Below are positions 1 to 6,393 of a stretch of DNA of 13,890 bases, in pieces. The notes under the pieces are model-generated. The model saw only the letters and a list, made by a program, of their open reading frames with translations, was not told the DNA's origin and made no database searches. Numbering within the stretch: the stretch's first letter is position 1; each line of letters begins with the position of its first letter. The translations under genes were made by a program, and so were the position numbers. This stretch comes from JBAXBF01 sp034429745 (lineage in GTDB: Bacteria; Chloroflexota; Anaerolineae; Anaerolineales; DRKV01), in contig DAOUFY010000034.1 of NCBI GenBank assembly GCA_034429745.1, positions 1 to 13,890 of the forward strand. Direction: 5' to 3'.

Positions 1-116
1 TCCCCTTTCGAATATATAACCTATTATGACTTATTCAGATTAATGTTACTGCTTCTACAAGAACAACCAGCTCTACGCCTCTAACATAATAGAAACCGGC
101 TATTTAATAAAAAAAG

Positions 117-189
117 TGCCCCCATGGAGATTCGAACTCCAGTCTAAGCCTTGAAAGGGCTTCGTCCTGGTCCCCTAGACGATGGGGGC
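117..189 (-). tRNA. tRNA-Glu (anticodon UUC)
   Basis: Read on the minus strand this is a complete 73-base cloverleaf. The acceptor stem is GCCCCCA/TGGGGGC with discriminator A at 117. The anticodon arm is AAGCC-CTTTCAA-GGCTT with TTC at positions 34-36, and the T arm carries GTTCGAATC. The 3' CCA is not encoded: the next bases are C, T and a run of seven T. A TTGACC-N17-TAAAAT promoter lies just upstream (208-236). Glu identity follows from the anticodon and the typical tRNA-Glu sequence. Confidence 0.96.
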
Positions 190-198
190 ATTCGTTAA

Positions 199-224
199 GC
201 AGGTAATATTTTACCATTACCTGC
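199..224. repeat. Inverted repeat GCAGGTAAT/ATTACCTGC around the tRNA -10 element
   Basis: Two perfect 9-base arms (199-207 and 216-224) flank an 8-base centre that contains the tRNA promoter -10. It could be the terminator hairpin of the upstream membrane-protein gene (stop at 259), although no T-run follows it. It could instead be an operator on the tRNA promoter. The sequence does not decide between the two. Confidence 0.6.
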
Positions 225-236
225 GGTTCTGGTCAA
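208..236 (-). promoter_or_regulatory. Promoter of tRNA-Glu
   Basis: On the minus strand TTGACC (236-231), a 17-bp spacer and TAAAAT (213-208) end 18 bp before the mature 5' end of the tRNA. The -10 hexamer lies in the loop of an inverted repeat at 199-224. Confidence 0.75.
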
Positions 237-258
237 GCACTTGTTTCTACTGATTAAC

Positions 259-750
259 TCATTCAGCAGCTTCGTTTTTTGTTATTTGAAAGTAATAAGC
301 CAAAAGACCCAAAACTGAAAGCGGAATAAGTAGATCAGGCAAAATAATAATGAAATTATAAGGAGCAAAATTTCCTTTTCCATATGCCTCAACAAGGTGC
401 TGAGCAGCGGCGAGAATAAGCATTACTGCCGGCGCAATTGCCATGCCCAGCCAATAATACTTATTGCGTACCCATAAGGCAATCAATGCAGTAAGCGCCC
501 ACCCTAATTCAACAGCACCCAGTTCAAATTGAAATAGAGGGCTTGGCTCCCAGCCTATGCCTTTGGCAACTCCAACAGGGTTTAAGATATGCCCCATAGC
601 TCCAAAAATGCCCATTCCGCCATAACCAAAAAGGATAAGATAAAGGATAAACAATTCAACTGTTTGTTTTTTTGTTAGCTTGGAACGACGGATCAAATAG
701 TGCAGTACAGCAAGAACAAGACCTATCAGCCAAATTATTAAAAAAATCAT
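259..750 (-). CDS. DUF6790-like integral membrane protein
   Basis: This 163-residue protein is almost entirely hydrophobic, with about four transmembrane segments (roughly residues 2-20, 31-53, 77-93 and 98-117) and a further hydrophobic stretch at 132-153. The signature MGHILNP followed by GIGWEPSPLFQFELGAVELG (about residues 52-81) resembles the DUF6790 family of small membrane proteins with an IGW.SPFQ.E.G core. No function is established for that family as far as I know. The start at 750 is supported by AAAGGAGG 7 nt upstream, and a TTGTAA-N17-TATAAT promoter lies at 822-850. It appears monocistronic, lying upstream of tRNA-Glu on the same strand. The family call is from memory of the motif, so moderate. 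Confidence 0.85.
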   Translation of the reverse strand: MIFLIIWLIGLVLAVLHYLIRRSKLTKKQTVELFILYLILFGYGGMGIFGAMGHILNPVGVAKGIGWEPSPLFQFELGAVELGWALTALIALWVRNKYYWLGMAIAPAVMLILAAAQHLVEAYGKGNFAPYNFIIILPDLLIPLSVLGLLAYYFQITKNEAAE

Positions 751-821
751 CAGTTTTGCCTCCTTTCAGGTTGAGATAGAATTGTATGCAATGCTCCTCA
801 ATTGCACTTGCATTATTGCTC

Positions 822-850
822 ATTATACAATACTATGCTGCTTTTTACAA
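822..850 (-). promoter_or_regulatory. Promoter of the DUF6790-like gene
   Basis: On the minus strand TTGTAA (850-845), a 17-bp spacer and TATAAT (827-822) are followed by a leader of about 65 nt. The leader contains a small TGCAAT/ATTGCA inverted repeat (787-792 and 801-806) and a strong AAAGGAGG site. Confidence 0.75.
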
Positions 851-879
851 TAAATAAAAATCGTTGAAAAATAATTTAG

Positions 880-908
880 TTGACGCAAGCCTTGAAGCAT
901 GCTAGAAT
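880..908 (+). promoter_or_regulatory. Promoter of the REC-GGDEF/comM operon
   Basis: TTGACG (880-885), a 17-bp spacer and TAGAAT (903-908) place the start of transcription near 915, giving a leader of about 48 nt before the ATG at 963. The same hexamer pair with the same spacing occurs again at 4116-4144. Confidence 0.82.
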
Positions 909-962
909 GAAGAGCAATCAGAGCAAATCGGGCATTGACAACTTATAAATGGAGAATGACCC

Positions 963-1853
963 ATGAACGGCAGCAGTCTAAAAGTACTAATGGTAGAAGA
1001 TGACAGCGATTTTGTCAGTTTAACTCGGTTCGCCTTAGCCCAAGAACCCTTTTTGCCGATTGAAATTTCCCATGCCGCCACTCTTCAGCAAGCCATAAAA
1101 TACCTCTTCAATAATTATTTTCATGCCATTTTACTTGACCTCAATTTACCCGACAGCAGTGGTTTAGAAACCTTCAACCAAATCCGTTTGAGCGCTCCGC
1201 AAATTCCTATTGTGGTGCTAAGCGCCAATCGCGATTATTGGACGGCAATTCAATCGGTGCGTGAAGGAGCTCAGGATTATCTATTAAAAGGTGAAAACAG
1301 CGGTCCTTTGCTTGCCCGCTCGCTTTACTACGCTGTAGAACGAAACCAACATGTAGAAACGTTACGCCGGCTTTCTCTCCTGGATGGACTAACCAATCTA
1401 TATAATCGGCGTGGGTTTCTCACTTTTGCAGAACAATTTATTAGTCTTGCCCAACGCAGTCAACGAAATCTCTCGCTTGTATTAGTAGATGTGGATTATC
1501 TAAAAGCCATCAATGATAATTTTGGGCATGCTTACGGAGATGAAGCATTAATTCGTACTGCCAACATTTTGCGCAAGACCTTTAGGCGCTCCGATATCAT
1601 TGGCCGTATAGGTGGAGACGAATTTTCCATCTTAGCCATTGATGTCAACCATGAAGGAATCCCAATACTCATTCAACGTCTTTTCGAGACCCTCAAAGCA
1701 GATAATCAATCCAATACCGCAGCTCCTTATGCTTTATCATTTTGTACAGGATACGTACACTTTTCAGCGATTGATCATCCTCACATTGATGAATGGCTGA
1801 ATGAAGCTGATTGTATGTTGTACGAACAAAAACGGCTGAGACAAGCCCATTAA
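963..1853 (+). CDS. Response regulator with GGDEF output (diguanylate cyclase)
   Basis: The 296-residue protein has an N-terminal receiver domain (about residues 6-125) with the acidic pair D13-D14, phospho-acceptor D59 (LLDLNLP) and conserved K109 (YLLKG). A short linker leads to a GGDEF domain (about 138-292) with intact A-site GGDEF at 217-221 and the inhibitory I-site RRSD at 208-211, five residues before it. It should make cyclic di-GMP from two GTP in the cytosol when D59 is phosphorylated, with product inhibition. No partner kinase is in the window. GGAG at 951-954 lies 8 nt before the ATG. The stop codon is 2 nt before the ComM-like start, so the two are almost certainly cotranscribed and may be translationally coupled. 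Domain calls are firm; the phosphodonor and the regulated process are unknown. Confidence 0.95.
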   Translation: MNGSSLKVLMVEDDSDFVSLTRFALAQEPFLPIEISHAATLQQAIKYLFNNYFHAILLDLNLPDSSGLETFNQIRLSAPQIPIVVLSANRDYWTAIQSVREGAQDYLLKGENSGPLLARSLYYAVERNQHVETLRRLSLLDGLTNLYNRRGFLTFAEQFISLAQRSQRNLSLVLVDVDYLKAINDNFGHAYGDEALIRTANILRKTFRRSDIIGRIGGDEFSILAIDVNHEGIPILIQRLFETLKADNQSNTAAPYALSFCTGYVHFSAIDHPHIDEWLNEADCMLYEQKRLRQAH

Positions 1854-1855
1854 TT

Positions 1856-3400
1856 ATGCTTGCGCGTGTTTATTCTTGTGCGATCATTGGGCTAGAAGGG
1901 GTTATTGTCGAAGTTGAAGTAGATACTACCCAAGGGCTTCCGGGCATTGTTATCGTTGGTTTGCCGGATGCAGCAGTACAAGAAAGTCGTGAGCGAGTGC
2001 AAGCTGCAATCCGCAACGCAGGGCTTCACTTTCCACGCGGACGTTTGGTTATTAACCTGGCACCGGCTTCTGTTCGTAAAGAAGGTCCGGCTTATGATTT
2101 GCCAATTGCCGTTGCAATCCTGCTTGCCAGCGGACAACTTTACCCCTCCCAGCTTGAGGGTGCTATGATTATCGGAGAACTATCCCTAGACGGAGTGGTA
2201 CGGCATGTGCGCGGTGTGCTTCCGATGGCAGCCGCCGCTCGGCAGCAAGGATTTCAGCGAATCTATGTTCCAGCCGTTGATGCACCCGAAGCAGCCCTTT
2301 TGCCCCATTTAGAAGTATTTCCAATTCAATCCCTAACAACTCTCGTAGATCATTTGCACGGGAACGCACCGCTCCAACCTTTACCAACAATACAAATTTT
2401 TAGTCTTAAACCGCAAGTAACTGTGGATTTTAGTGAAATCAAGGGCCAAGAACATGGCAAACGCGCCCTAGAAATTGCTGCAGCCGGCAGCCATAACGTG
2501 CTGATGATCGGAGCACCCGGCGCAGGAAAGACTCTGCTTGCTCGTGCCCTGCCGGGCATTCTTCCAACGATGACCATCGAAGAAGCACTTGACGTAACGC
2601 GTATTTATTCCATTGCCGATCAGCTACCTTCAGATATACCCCTCATCCAAACCAGACCTTTTCGATCACCTCACCACACCATATCCAATGCCGGCTTAGT
2701 GGGCGGCGGCAATTTGCCTCAGCCGGGAGAAATCTCGCTTGCCCATCGCGGCGTCTTATTCCTTGATGAACTGCCCGAATTTGGCCAGCACACCCTTGAG
2801 GTACTGCGTCAACCGTTGGAAGATAAAATCGTTACTATTAGCCGCGCCCAAGGATCGCTGACTTTTCCTGCCAATTTTATGTTGATCGGGGCAATGAACC
2901 CTTGCCCATGTGGTTATTATGGCGATGCTTATAAGGATTGCACTTGCGCACCAAGTGTAATCACACGCTATCAGAAACGGATTTCCGGGCCCCTGTTGGA
3001 CAGGATAGATATTCACATTGAAGTGCCGCGGGTGGAATATCAAAAACTTAGTGATAGCCGCCTAGGAGAGCTTTCCAGTGTGATCCAAACACGAGTGGAG
3101 GCAGCCCGTCAAAAACAGAGGGAGCGATTCGCCCATCTCAGCAAGAATGGCGGCTCCAACACCATTTCCAGTAATGGGGATATGGGGCCGGCAGAGATCC
3201 GCCTTTTCTGCCAATTAGATGAAAAAGGCAACGCCCTTATGCGGCAAGCCATGAATCAACTGCAGCTTTCAGCCCGCGCTTATCATCGAATACTCAAGCT
3301 CGCCCGTACTATTGCCGATCTAGCAGACTGCGATAGAATTTTACCGCTTCACCTAGCTGAAGCTCTTCAATACAGACCAAAATTGGAATTCCTAAAGTGA
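1856..3400 (+). CDS. comM: YifB/ComM family Mg-chelatase-like AAA+ ATPase
   Basis: This 514-residue protein has the full YifB/ComM layout: an N-terminal ChlI-like domain (about 5-130), a Mg-chelatase-type AAA+ module (about 175-385) and a helical C-terminal domain (about 400-500). Walker A is GAPGAGKT (219-226), Walker B is GVLFLDE (299-305), and the family Cys cluster is seen as NPCPCG (C350, C352) with CTC (C362, C364). In Vibrio and Haemophilus, ComM is a hexameric helicase that promotes branch migration when transformed DNA integrates; that role here is inferred from homology. I chose ATG 1856 over a TTG at 1811: translation from 1856 begins MLARVYSCAIIGLEG, the usual family N-terminus, while 1811 would overlap the upstream gene. 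A strong terminator follows. Confidence 0.95.
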   Translation: MLARVYSCAIIGLEGVIVEVEVDTTQGLPGIVIVGLPDAAVQESRERVQAAIRNAGLHFPRGRLVINLAPASVRKEGPAYDLPIAVAILLASGQLYPSQLEGAMIIGELSLDGVVRHVRGVLPMAAAARQQGFQRIYVPAVDAPEAALLPHLEVFPIQSLTTLVDHLHGNAPLQPLPTIQIFSLKPQVTVDFSEIKGQEHGKRALEIAAAGSHNVLMIGAPGAGKTLLARALPGILPTMTIEEALDVTRIYSIADQLPSDIPLIQTRPFRSPHHTISNAGLVGGGNLPQPGEISLAHRGVLFLDELPEFGQHTLEVLRQPLEDKIVTISRAQGSLTFPANFMLIGAMNPCPCGYYGDAYKDCTCAPSVITRYQKRISGPLLDRIDIHIEVPRVEYQKLSDSRLGELSSVIQTRVEAARQKQRERFAHLSKNGGSNTISSNGDMGPAEIRLFCQLDEKGNALMRQAMNQLQLSARAYHRILKLARTIADLADCDRILPLHLAEALQYRPKLEFLK

Positions 3401-3412
3401 ATAGAAAACAAT

Positions 3413-3447
3413 ATGCGGAGCTGTTCCAATATAGCTCCGCATTTTTT
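3413..3447 (+). terminator. Rho-independent terminator after comM
   Basis: A perfect 10-bp stem ATGCGGAGCT/AGCTCCGCAT (3413-3422 and 3433-3442) with a 10-base loop is followed by six T (3442-3447). It ends the REC-GGDEF/comM operon and may also stop minus-strand transcripts from the cupin gene. Confidence 0.92.
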
Positions 3448-3478
3448 AAGCATTCAATAGGACTTTTACTTCTTTTTT

Positions 3479-3805
3479 CTATTTCTGTAAATAATCCTCT
3501 CTAACTGGTGAAAACAATTCAACAATATCCGAATCCTCTAACACTTCGGCGGCGTGTTCAACATCAGCTAGAAAGCACCAAGAATCACCCTCCTCAACCA
3601 CACATTCCTGATCTCCTTCCTTAAAAAGGATCTTGCCGCGCAGCATATAGCCGGTTTGCTCATAGGGGTGTTTGTGAGGTGGAACAATACTGCCTTTCTC
3701 AAGATGGAATTGAGCTAAGAGTGTTTTCTCTCCATAGACTAATGTCTTGCGCGTGATCCCTTTTAAATGAGGCTGATAACCCTCAGTGTTCTTCTTTTTA
3801 AACAT
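3479..3805 (-). CDS. Small single-domain cupin protein
   Basis: This 108-residue protein is one conserved beta-barrel of the Cupin_2 type. Motif 1 is visible as GSIVPPHKHPYEQTGYMLRG (38-57) with metal ligands H44, H46 and probably E49 or Q50. Motif 2 has H84 in DVEHAAEV. A bound divalent metal is therefore likely. Such small stand-alone cupins include metal-dependent dioxygenases, isomerases and sensors, and the sequence does not say which. The start at 3805 has AAGGAG 4 nt upstream. It lies 28 nt after the CDGSH gene on the same strand, with no terminator between, so the two form an operon driven by the promoter at 4067-4095. Confidence 0.92.
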   Translation of the reverse strand: MFKKKNTEGYQPHLKGITRKTLVYGEKTLLAQFHLEKGSIVPPHKHPYEQTGYMLRGKILFKEGDQECVVEEGDSWCFLADVEHAAEVLEDSDIVELFSPVREDYLQK

Positions 3806-3833
3806 GATGCTCCTTTTTATAATGTTTTCAGCT

Positions 3834-4046
3834 CTATGGGCGTTCTAAACTGAACTGAGGGCCCTCAAAACCAACCTTTTTATGTGAGCCATCACAAAAA
3901 GGTTTCTTGCTTGAGGAACCGCAACGGCAAAGATACACCTCACCGTCTTTGAGTTCTGTTTTATTGCCATTCTCATCAATGAGGGTATAGCCACCCGCTA
4001 AAAATAAAGGTCCGTTTTTATTGGATTTAAGTATCAATTCGCTCAT
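3834..4046 (-). CDS. CDGSH-type iron-sulfur protein
   Basis: The 70-residue protein carries one complete CDGSH signature CRCGSSSKKPFCDGSH, giving the 3Cys-1His ligand set C40, C42, C51 and H55 for a [2Fe-2S] cluster. Short bacterial members like this are soluble and often act as electron-transfer or redox-sensing partners; the partner here is unknown. I chose the ATG at 4046 rather than one seven codons upstream at 4067, because GAGGAGG lies 6 nt before 4046 and the upstream ATG overlaps the -10 element of the promoter. It is the first gene of an operon with the cupin, suggesting a shared redox or metal-related job (inference). Confidence 0.93.
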   Translation of the reverse strand: MSELILKSNKNGPLFLAGGYTLIDENGNKTELKDGEVYLCRCGSSSKKPFCDGSHKKVGFEGPQFSLERP

Positions 4047-4066
4047 AAGATACCTCCTCATAGGCA

Positions 4067-4095
4067 ATTATACTAGCTTCGGCATGATCAAGCAA
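4067..4095 (-). promoter_or_regulatory. Promoter of the CDGSH-cupin operon
   Basis: On the minus strand TTGCTT (4095-4090), a 17-bp spacer and TATAAT (4072-4067) lie just before the SD and start of the CDGSH gene, giving a very short leader. It is back to back with the promoter at 4116-4144; the two -35 elements are 20 bp apart. Confidence 0.82.
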
Positions 4096-4115
4096 ATAAA
4101 ATTCAACCCCAAGCC

Positions 4116-4144
4116 TTGACGATAAGCCTCTCAGGGGATAGAAT
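4116..4144 (+). promoter_or_regulatory. Promoter of the fluoride riboswitch transcript
   Basis: TTGACG (4116-4121), a 17-bp spacer and TAGAAT (4139-4144). Transcription would begin about 7 nt later, at or just before the first base of the aptamer (4151-4152), as expected for a riboswitch that starts its own mRNA. Confidence 0.87.
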
Positions 4145-4150
4145 ATTTAC

Positions 4151-4206
4151 TGAGCGATGAGGCTCGCTTGTGAAAAAACCGCCCAGATGAGCTGATAGCC
4201 TCTGCA
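4151..4206 (+). ncRNA. Fluoride riboswitch aptamer (crcB motif)
   Basis: The RNA matches the fluoride aptamer fold. P1 is GAGCG/CGCTT (4152-4156 and 4165-4169) closing a loop that begins with the invariant GATGAGG. A purine-rich junction leads to AACCGC, then a short P3 (about 4181-4192, GCCC..GAGC with one mismatch), then the invariant GCTGAT (4191-4196) and GCCTCTGC (4198-4205). The hallmark pseudoknot is perfect: loop GAGGCT (4159-4164) pairs with AGCCTC (4197-4202). Order and key bases agree closely with the crystallised Thermotoga petrophila aptamer. The junction between P1 and P3 is somewhat longer than in that RNA. Its 3' strand overlaps the terminator at 4199-4240, so fluoride binding should allow read-through into the 143-residue gene. 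Confidence 0.93.
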
Positions 4207-4240
4207 ACCATCACTTTAGTGAAGCAGAGGTTTTATTTTT
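4199..4240 (+). terminator. Riboswitch-controlled intrinsic terminator (expression platform)
   Basis: CCTCTGC (4199-4205) pairs with GCAGAGG (4224-4230), the apical part can form an extra TCAC/GTGA stem, and TTTTATTTTT (4231-4240) follows. The 5' arm is the same CCTC that the aptamer needs for its pseudoknot, so the two folds exclude each other. This is the logic of an ON switch: terminate without fluoride, read through with it. Confidence 0.92.
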
Positions 4241-4247
4241 AAATTTT

Positions 4248-4679
4248 ATGGAAGAATTGTTCAATCCTTATCAAAGAAATGCGATGTACACCGCATTGCA
4301 AATCTATGAGAAAAGCCTGCTGAATGCCATGCGCTGGCTGCGCGGAGATATAGAAGAAGGGATTTTGGTGCGCCGTGAACTGCATTTGCCGCCCCATATG
4401 CGCGCCCGAGCCCAAGAGAAAATTCAAGAAGCTTTAGATGAAATTAAACAACTATCCCAAAAATTCGGTTTCGAACGCAAAGAGGAAAACATTGCCGCCG
4501 AGCTAAGATCAGAGATGAACTTCCGCTGGGTAGATATGTGCGAGCGGGAAGCCAGCAGCTTAAAAGGTTATGGGGAAGTGAATCCTAAATTATCTCCTGA
4601 ACTAGACCCTTCCATTCAGCGCTTGGCAGCTCTTGCCGTACAGCTTGGGTTAATTTTTCAAGAAGGCGAAAATAAGTGA
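4248..4679 (+). CDS. Unknown cytosolic protein under fluoride riboswitch control
   Basis: I do not recognise this 143-residue protein. It is soluble and charged, with no signal peptide or membrane segment, and looks mainly helical. Residues about 50-80 (PPHMRARAQEKIQEALDEIK and onward) could form an amphipathic or coiled helix, followed by a polar middle with NFRWVDMCERE (about 91-101) and a short C-terminal helix. It is clearly not CrcB/Fluc or a CLC transporter. Its ATG is only 7 nt after the terminator T-run, and the nearest purine-rich site (AGAGG, part of the terminator 3' arm) is 17 nt away, so translation initiation is weak or unusual; a downstream ATG at 4284 is a less likely start. 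It is alone in its transcript, closed by the hairpin at 4700-4735. A role in the response to fluoride is inferred only from its regulation. Confidence 0.88.
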   Translation: MEELFNPYQRNAMYTALQIYEKSLLNAMRWLRGDIEEGILVRRELHLPPHMRARAQEKIQEALDEIKQLSQKFGFERKEENIAAELRSEMNFRWVDMCEREASSLKGYGEVNPKLSPELDPSIQRLAALAVQLGLIFQEGENK

Positions 4680-4699
4680 TCATCACCCTGACATCATGC

Positions 4700-4735
4700 A
4701 AACGACCCTCTCTACAGCTGTAGAGAAGGTCGTTT
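4700..4735. terminator. Bidirectional terminator hairpin between convergent genes
   Basis: AAACGACC (4700-4707) pairs with GGTCGTTT (4728-4735), and after a one-base mismatch step CTCTACAG pairs with CTGTAGAG. It sits between the riboswitch-controlled gene and the convergent permease gene. The T-runs are short (three) on both strands, but the stem is long. Confidence 0.75.
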
Positions 4736-4766
4736 ATTGAACAAGAAATGAAATAAAGGTAAAAGA

Positions 4767-6257
4767 TTATCTCTTGTCTAAGACTGCGGCTTTGGAAAGA
4801 AGCACTTGCTTTTGATGAGAACGGTTGACCAACCATAAACCTGCTGTCAGCAGCAGTAAGAAAACGAATACAAGCAAGACAAGCACCCAAAGATTGGCAC
4901 CATCCACCCATGCTCCGTAAATCATACCGGCTGCAGTACTGAATAGAGCTACCCAACCAACATATGTCCAAGTTTTCAATCTGCCAATAATGGTAGAGGT
5001 AATTAAAATGCTTTGCAAGCTGAGCTCTGGGTCGGCCATCAAGTAAGCGAGCAAAGGACCGCGATGCATGCCAAGACTGAGAAACAGCTTTGCAATCGGC
5101 ACTTCAACCAAAGTGGGAAAATACATAAAAACACCAAAAACCACTCCAGCTAAATTGCCTAACAAAGTATTGCTGCCTGCAAGGGCTTCAATCCATTCCG
5201 GACGAATAATTACTCGCAGCATGCCAACCGTGAATACCCCTACAACAAGAAGAGGGAAAATCTGCTTGACAAAGCGCCACGATTCCCAAATAAAATCGCG
5301 TTGTTCATCCTCCGAGAGTCCTTTCACCAAGAGCCAGCTAATCAGCAGCAAAGCCAGCAGTACACCAAAAAACTTTCCACTACAGAGGATCACCAAGCCG
5401 TTGGACTGAGGCTGCATTCCCAAAGCAGCAACAAGAAGAGTAATACCAACTAAGCTCATGGCGATCCAGGTCCAAGCAGTCATTTTTTCATATATTTGCT
5501 CAATCCCTTTCCACGAAGCTAACCCAATAAGGATAAGCAAGACAATTAACAAAGCACCTTGAGCACTTACTCCCTCCTCACCTTTAGCGGGATCAAAAGG
5601 AACTAAGCGATAAAGAAATTCTTGAAACTGTTCAACCCCTGCAATCGGCACTACAGCTTGAGCATAGGTGTTTGTAAGCACTCCTATTTTAAGGGTCCCT
5701 GAAAGCAGCAAGAAAACCAACAAAAGCAAAAAGATCAGCGCAGTGCGGCTCATACCTTTTTGGCTTTGGGCAGAAAATAATAGATCAGTCTCATGATCAT
5801 GCGCAATATCCGCTTGGCGGAATATCAATGCCATTAATAAACCAATCCCTATACCAAAAGCCAATGAGAGAAATAAGCGCGCGAATGCTAAATCTGTACC
5901 AATCACTCCACCGGTATAAATCAAGGCTAGAATGTTGGCAGCCGGCGCAAAAAACAAAAAAGTGATCGCTGGTCCCAATCCGGCGCCTTTCTTGTAAATT
6001 CCTGCAAAGAGCGGGACGATAGTGCATGAACATACCGCTAGCAGTGAACCTGCCAAAGCTGCAGCCGGATATGATATCCATTTCGGGGTGTTTCTGCCAA
6101 GAAAGCGAGTTATCGACTCTTTAGGGATGAGTGCAGTCATCGCACCCGCGATATAAAAAGCCGGTACAAGACATAATAAAACATGCGCAGCTAAATAGGC
6201 AGCTAAATTTCCTAGCCCGCCATGCAATAAATTTAACAAAAATTCACCAACGTTCAT
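4767..6257 (-). CDS. ArsP/DUF318-type efflux permease
   Basis: This 496-residue protein has about 12 hydrophobic segments. The family hallmark SLLAVCSCTIVPLFAGI (71-87, with C76 and C78) is followed by GPAITFLFFAPAANI (95-109), and a second-half motif FPTLVEVPIAKLFLSLGM (380-397) is present. These mark the permease family (DUF318) that includes ArsP, a methylarsenite exporter, and Cu/Zn-type efflux members. It is longer than ArsP (just over 300 residues), with an added loop at about 193-232 and extra membrane segments. It follows a CPNC thioredoxin-like gene under an ArsR-type operator, which supports thiol-reactive metal or metalloid export; the substrate is not known. GAGGAG lies 12 nt before the ATG, slightly far. 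Confidence 0.9.
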   Translation of the reverse strand: MNVGEFLLNLLHGGLGNLAAYLAAHVLLCLVPAFYIAGAMTALIPKESITRFLGRNTPKWISYPAAALAGSLLAVCSCTIVPLFAGIYKKGAGLGPAITFLFFAPAANILALIYTGGVIGTDLAFARLFLSLAFGIGIGLLMALIFRQADIAHDHETDLLFSAQSQKGMSRTALIFLLLLVFLLLSGTLKIGVLTNTYAQAVVPIAGVEQFQEFLYRLVPFDPAKGEEGVSAQGALLIVLLILIGLASWKGIEQIYEKMTAWTWIAMSLVGITLLVAALGMQPQSNGLVILCSGKFFGVLLALLLISWLLVKGLSEDEQRDFIWESWRFVKQIFPLLVVGVFTVGMLRVIIRPEWIEALAGSNTLLGNLAGVVFGVFMYFPTLVEVPIAKLFLSLGMHRGPLLAYLMADPELSLQSILITSTIIGRLKTWTYVGWVALFSTAAGMIYGAWVDGANLWVLVLLVFVFLLLLTAGLWLVNRSHQKQVLLSKAAVLDKR

Positions 6258-6299
6258 TGCAAATCATATCTCCTCGTACTTTATGTAATTTATAAAAGC

Positions 6300-6324
6300 T
6301 CACACCACAGCTAAAGAGGTGTGA
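6300..6324 (-). promoter_or_regulatory. Hairpin between thioredoxin-like and permease genes
   Basis: TCACACC (6300-6306) pairs with GGTGTGA (6318-6324) across an 11-base loop. On the minus strand it is followed within two bases by TTTT. It sits in the 136-bp gap of the operon and could be a partial terminator or mRNA stability element that sets the ratio of the two products. Confidence 0.5.
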
Positions 6325-6393
6325 ATCCCAGAATAAACAATACCTTTCATTTGCACTTTAGCGAAACACCCATAAAGCATTATTAACTCTATA

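Noticed and set aside
1..116. Possible gene end or repeat at the left edge
   Set aside because: No coding frame, hairpin or repeat could be supported. Only the T-run that follows the tRNA is seen.
1811..1855. TTG start at 1811 giving ComM a 15-residue N-terminal extension
   Set aside because: It overlaps the end of the GGDEF gene, and translation from ATG 1856 gives the standard YifB/ComM N-terminus.
2350..3043. Minus-strand open frames within comM
   Set aside because: They lie opposite conserved Walker A and Walker B coding sequence and have no start signals.
4585..4971. Minus-strand frame crossing the terminator between the unknown protein and the permease
   Set aside because: It runs through the bidirectional terminator hairpin and overlaps two real genes in other frames.
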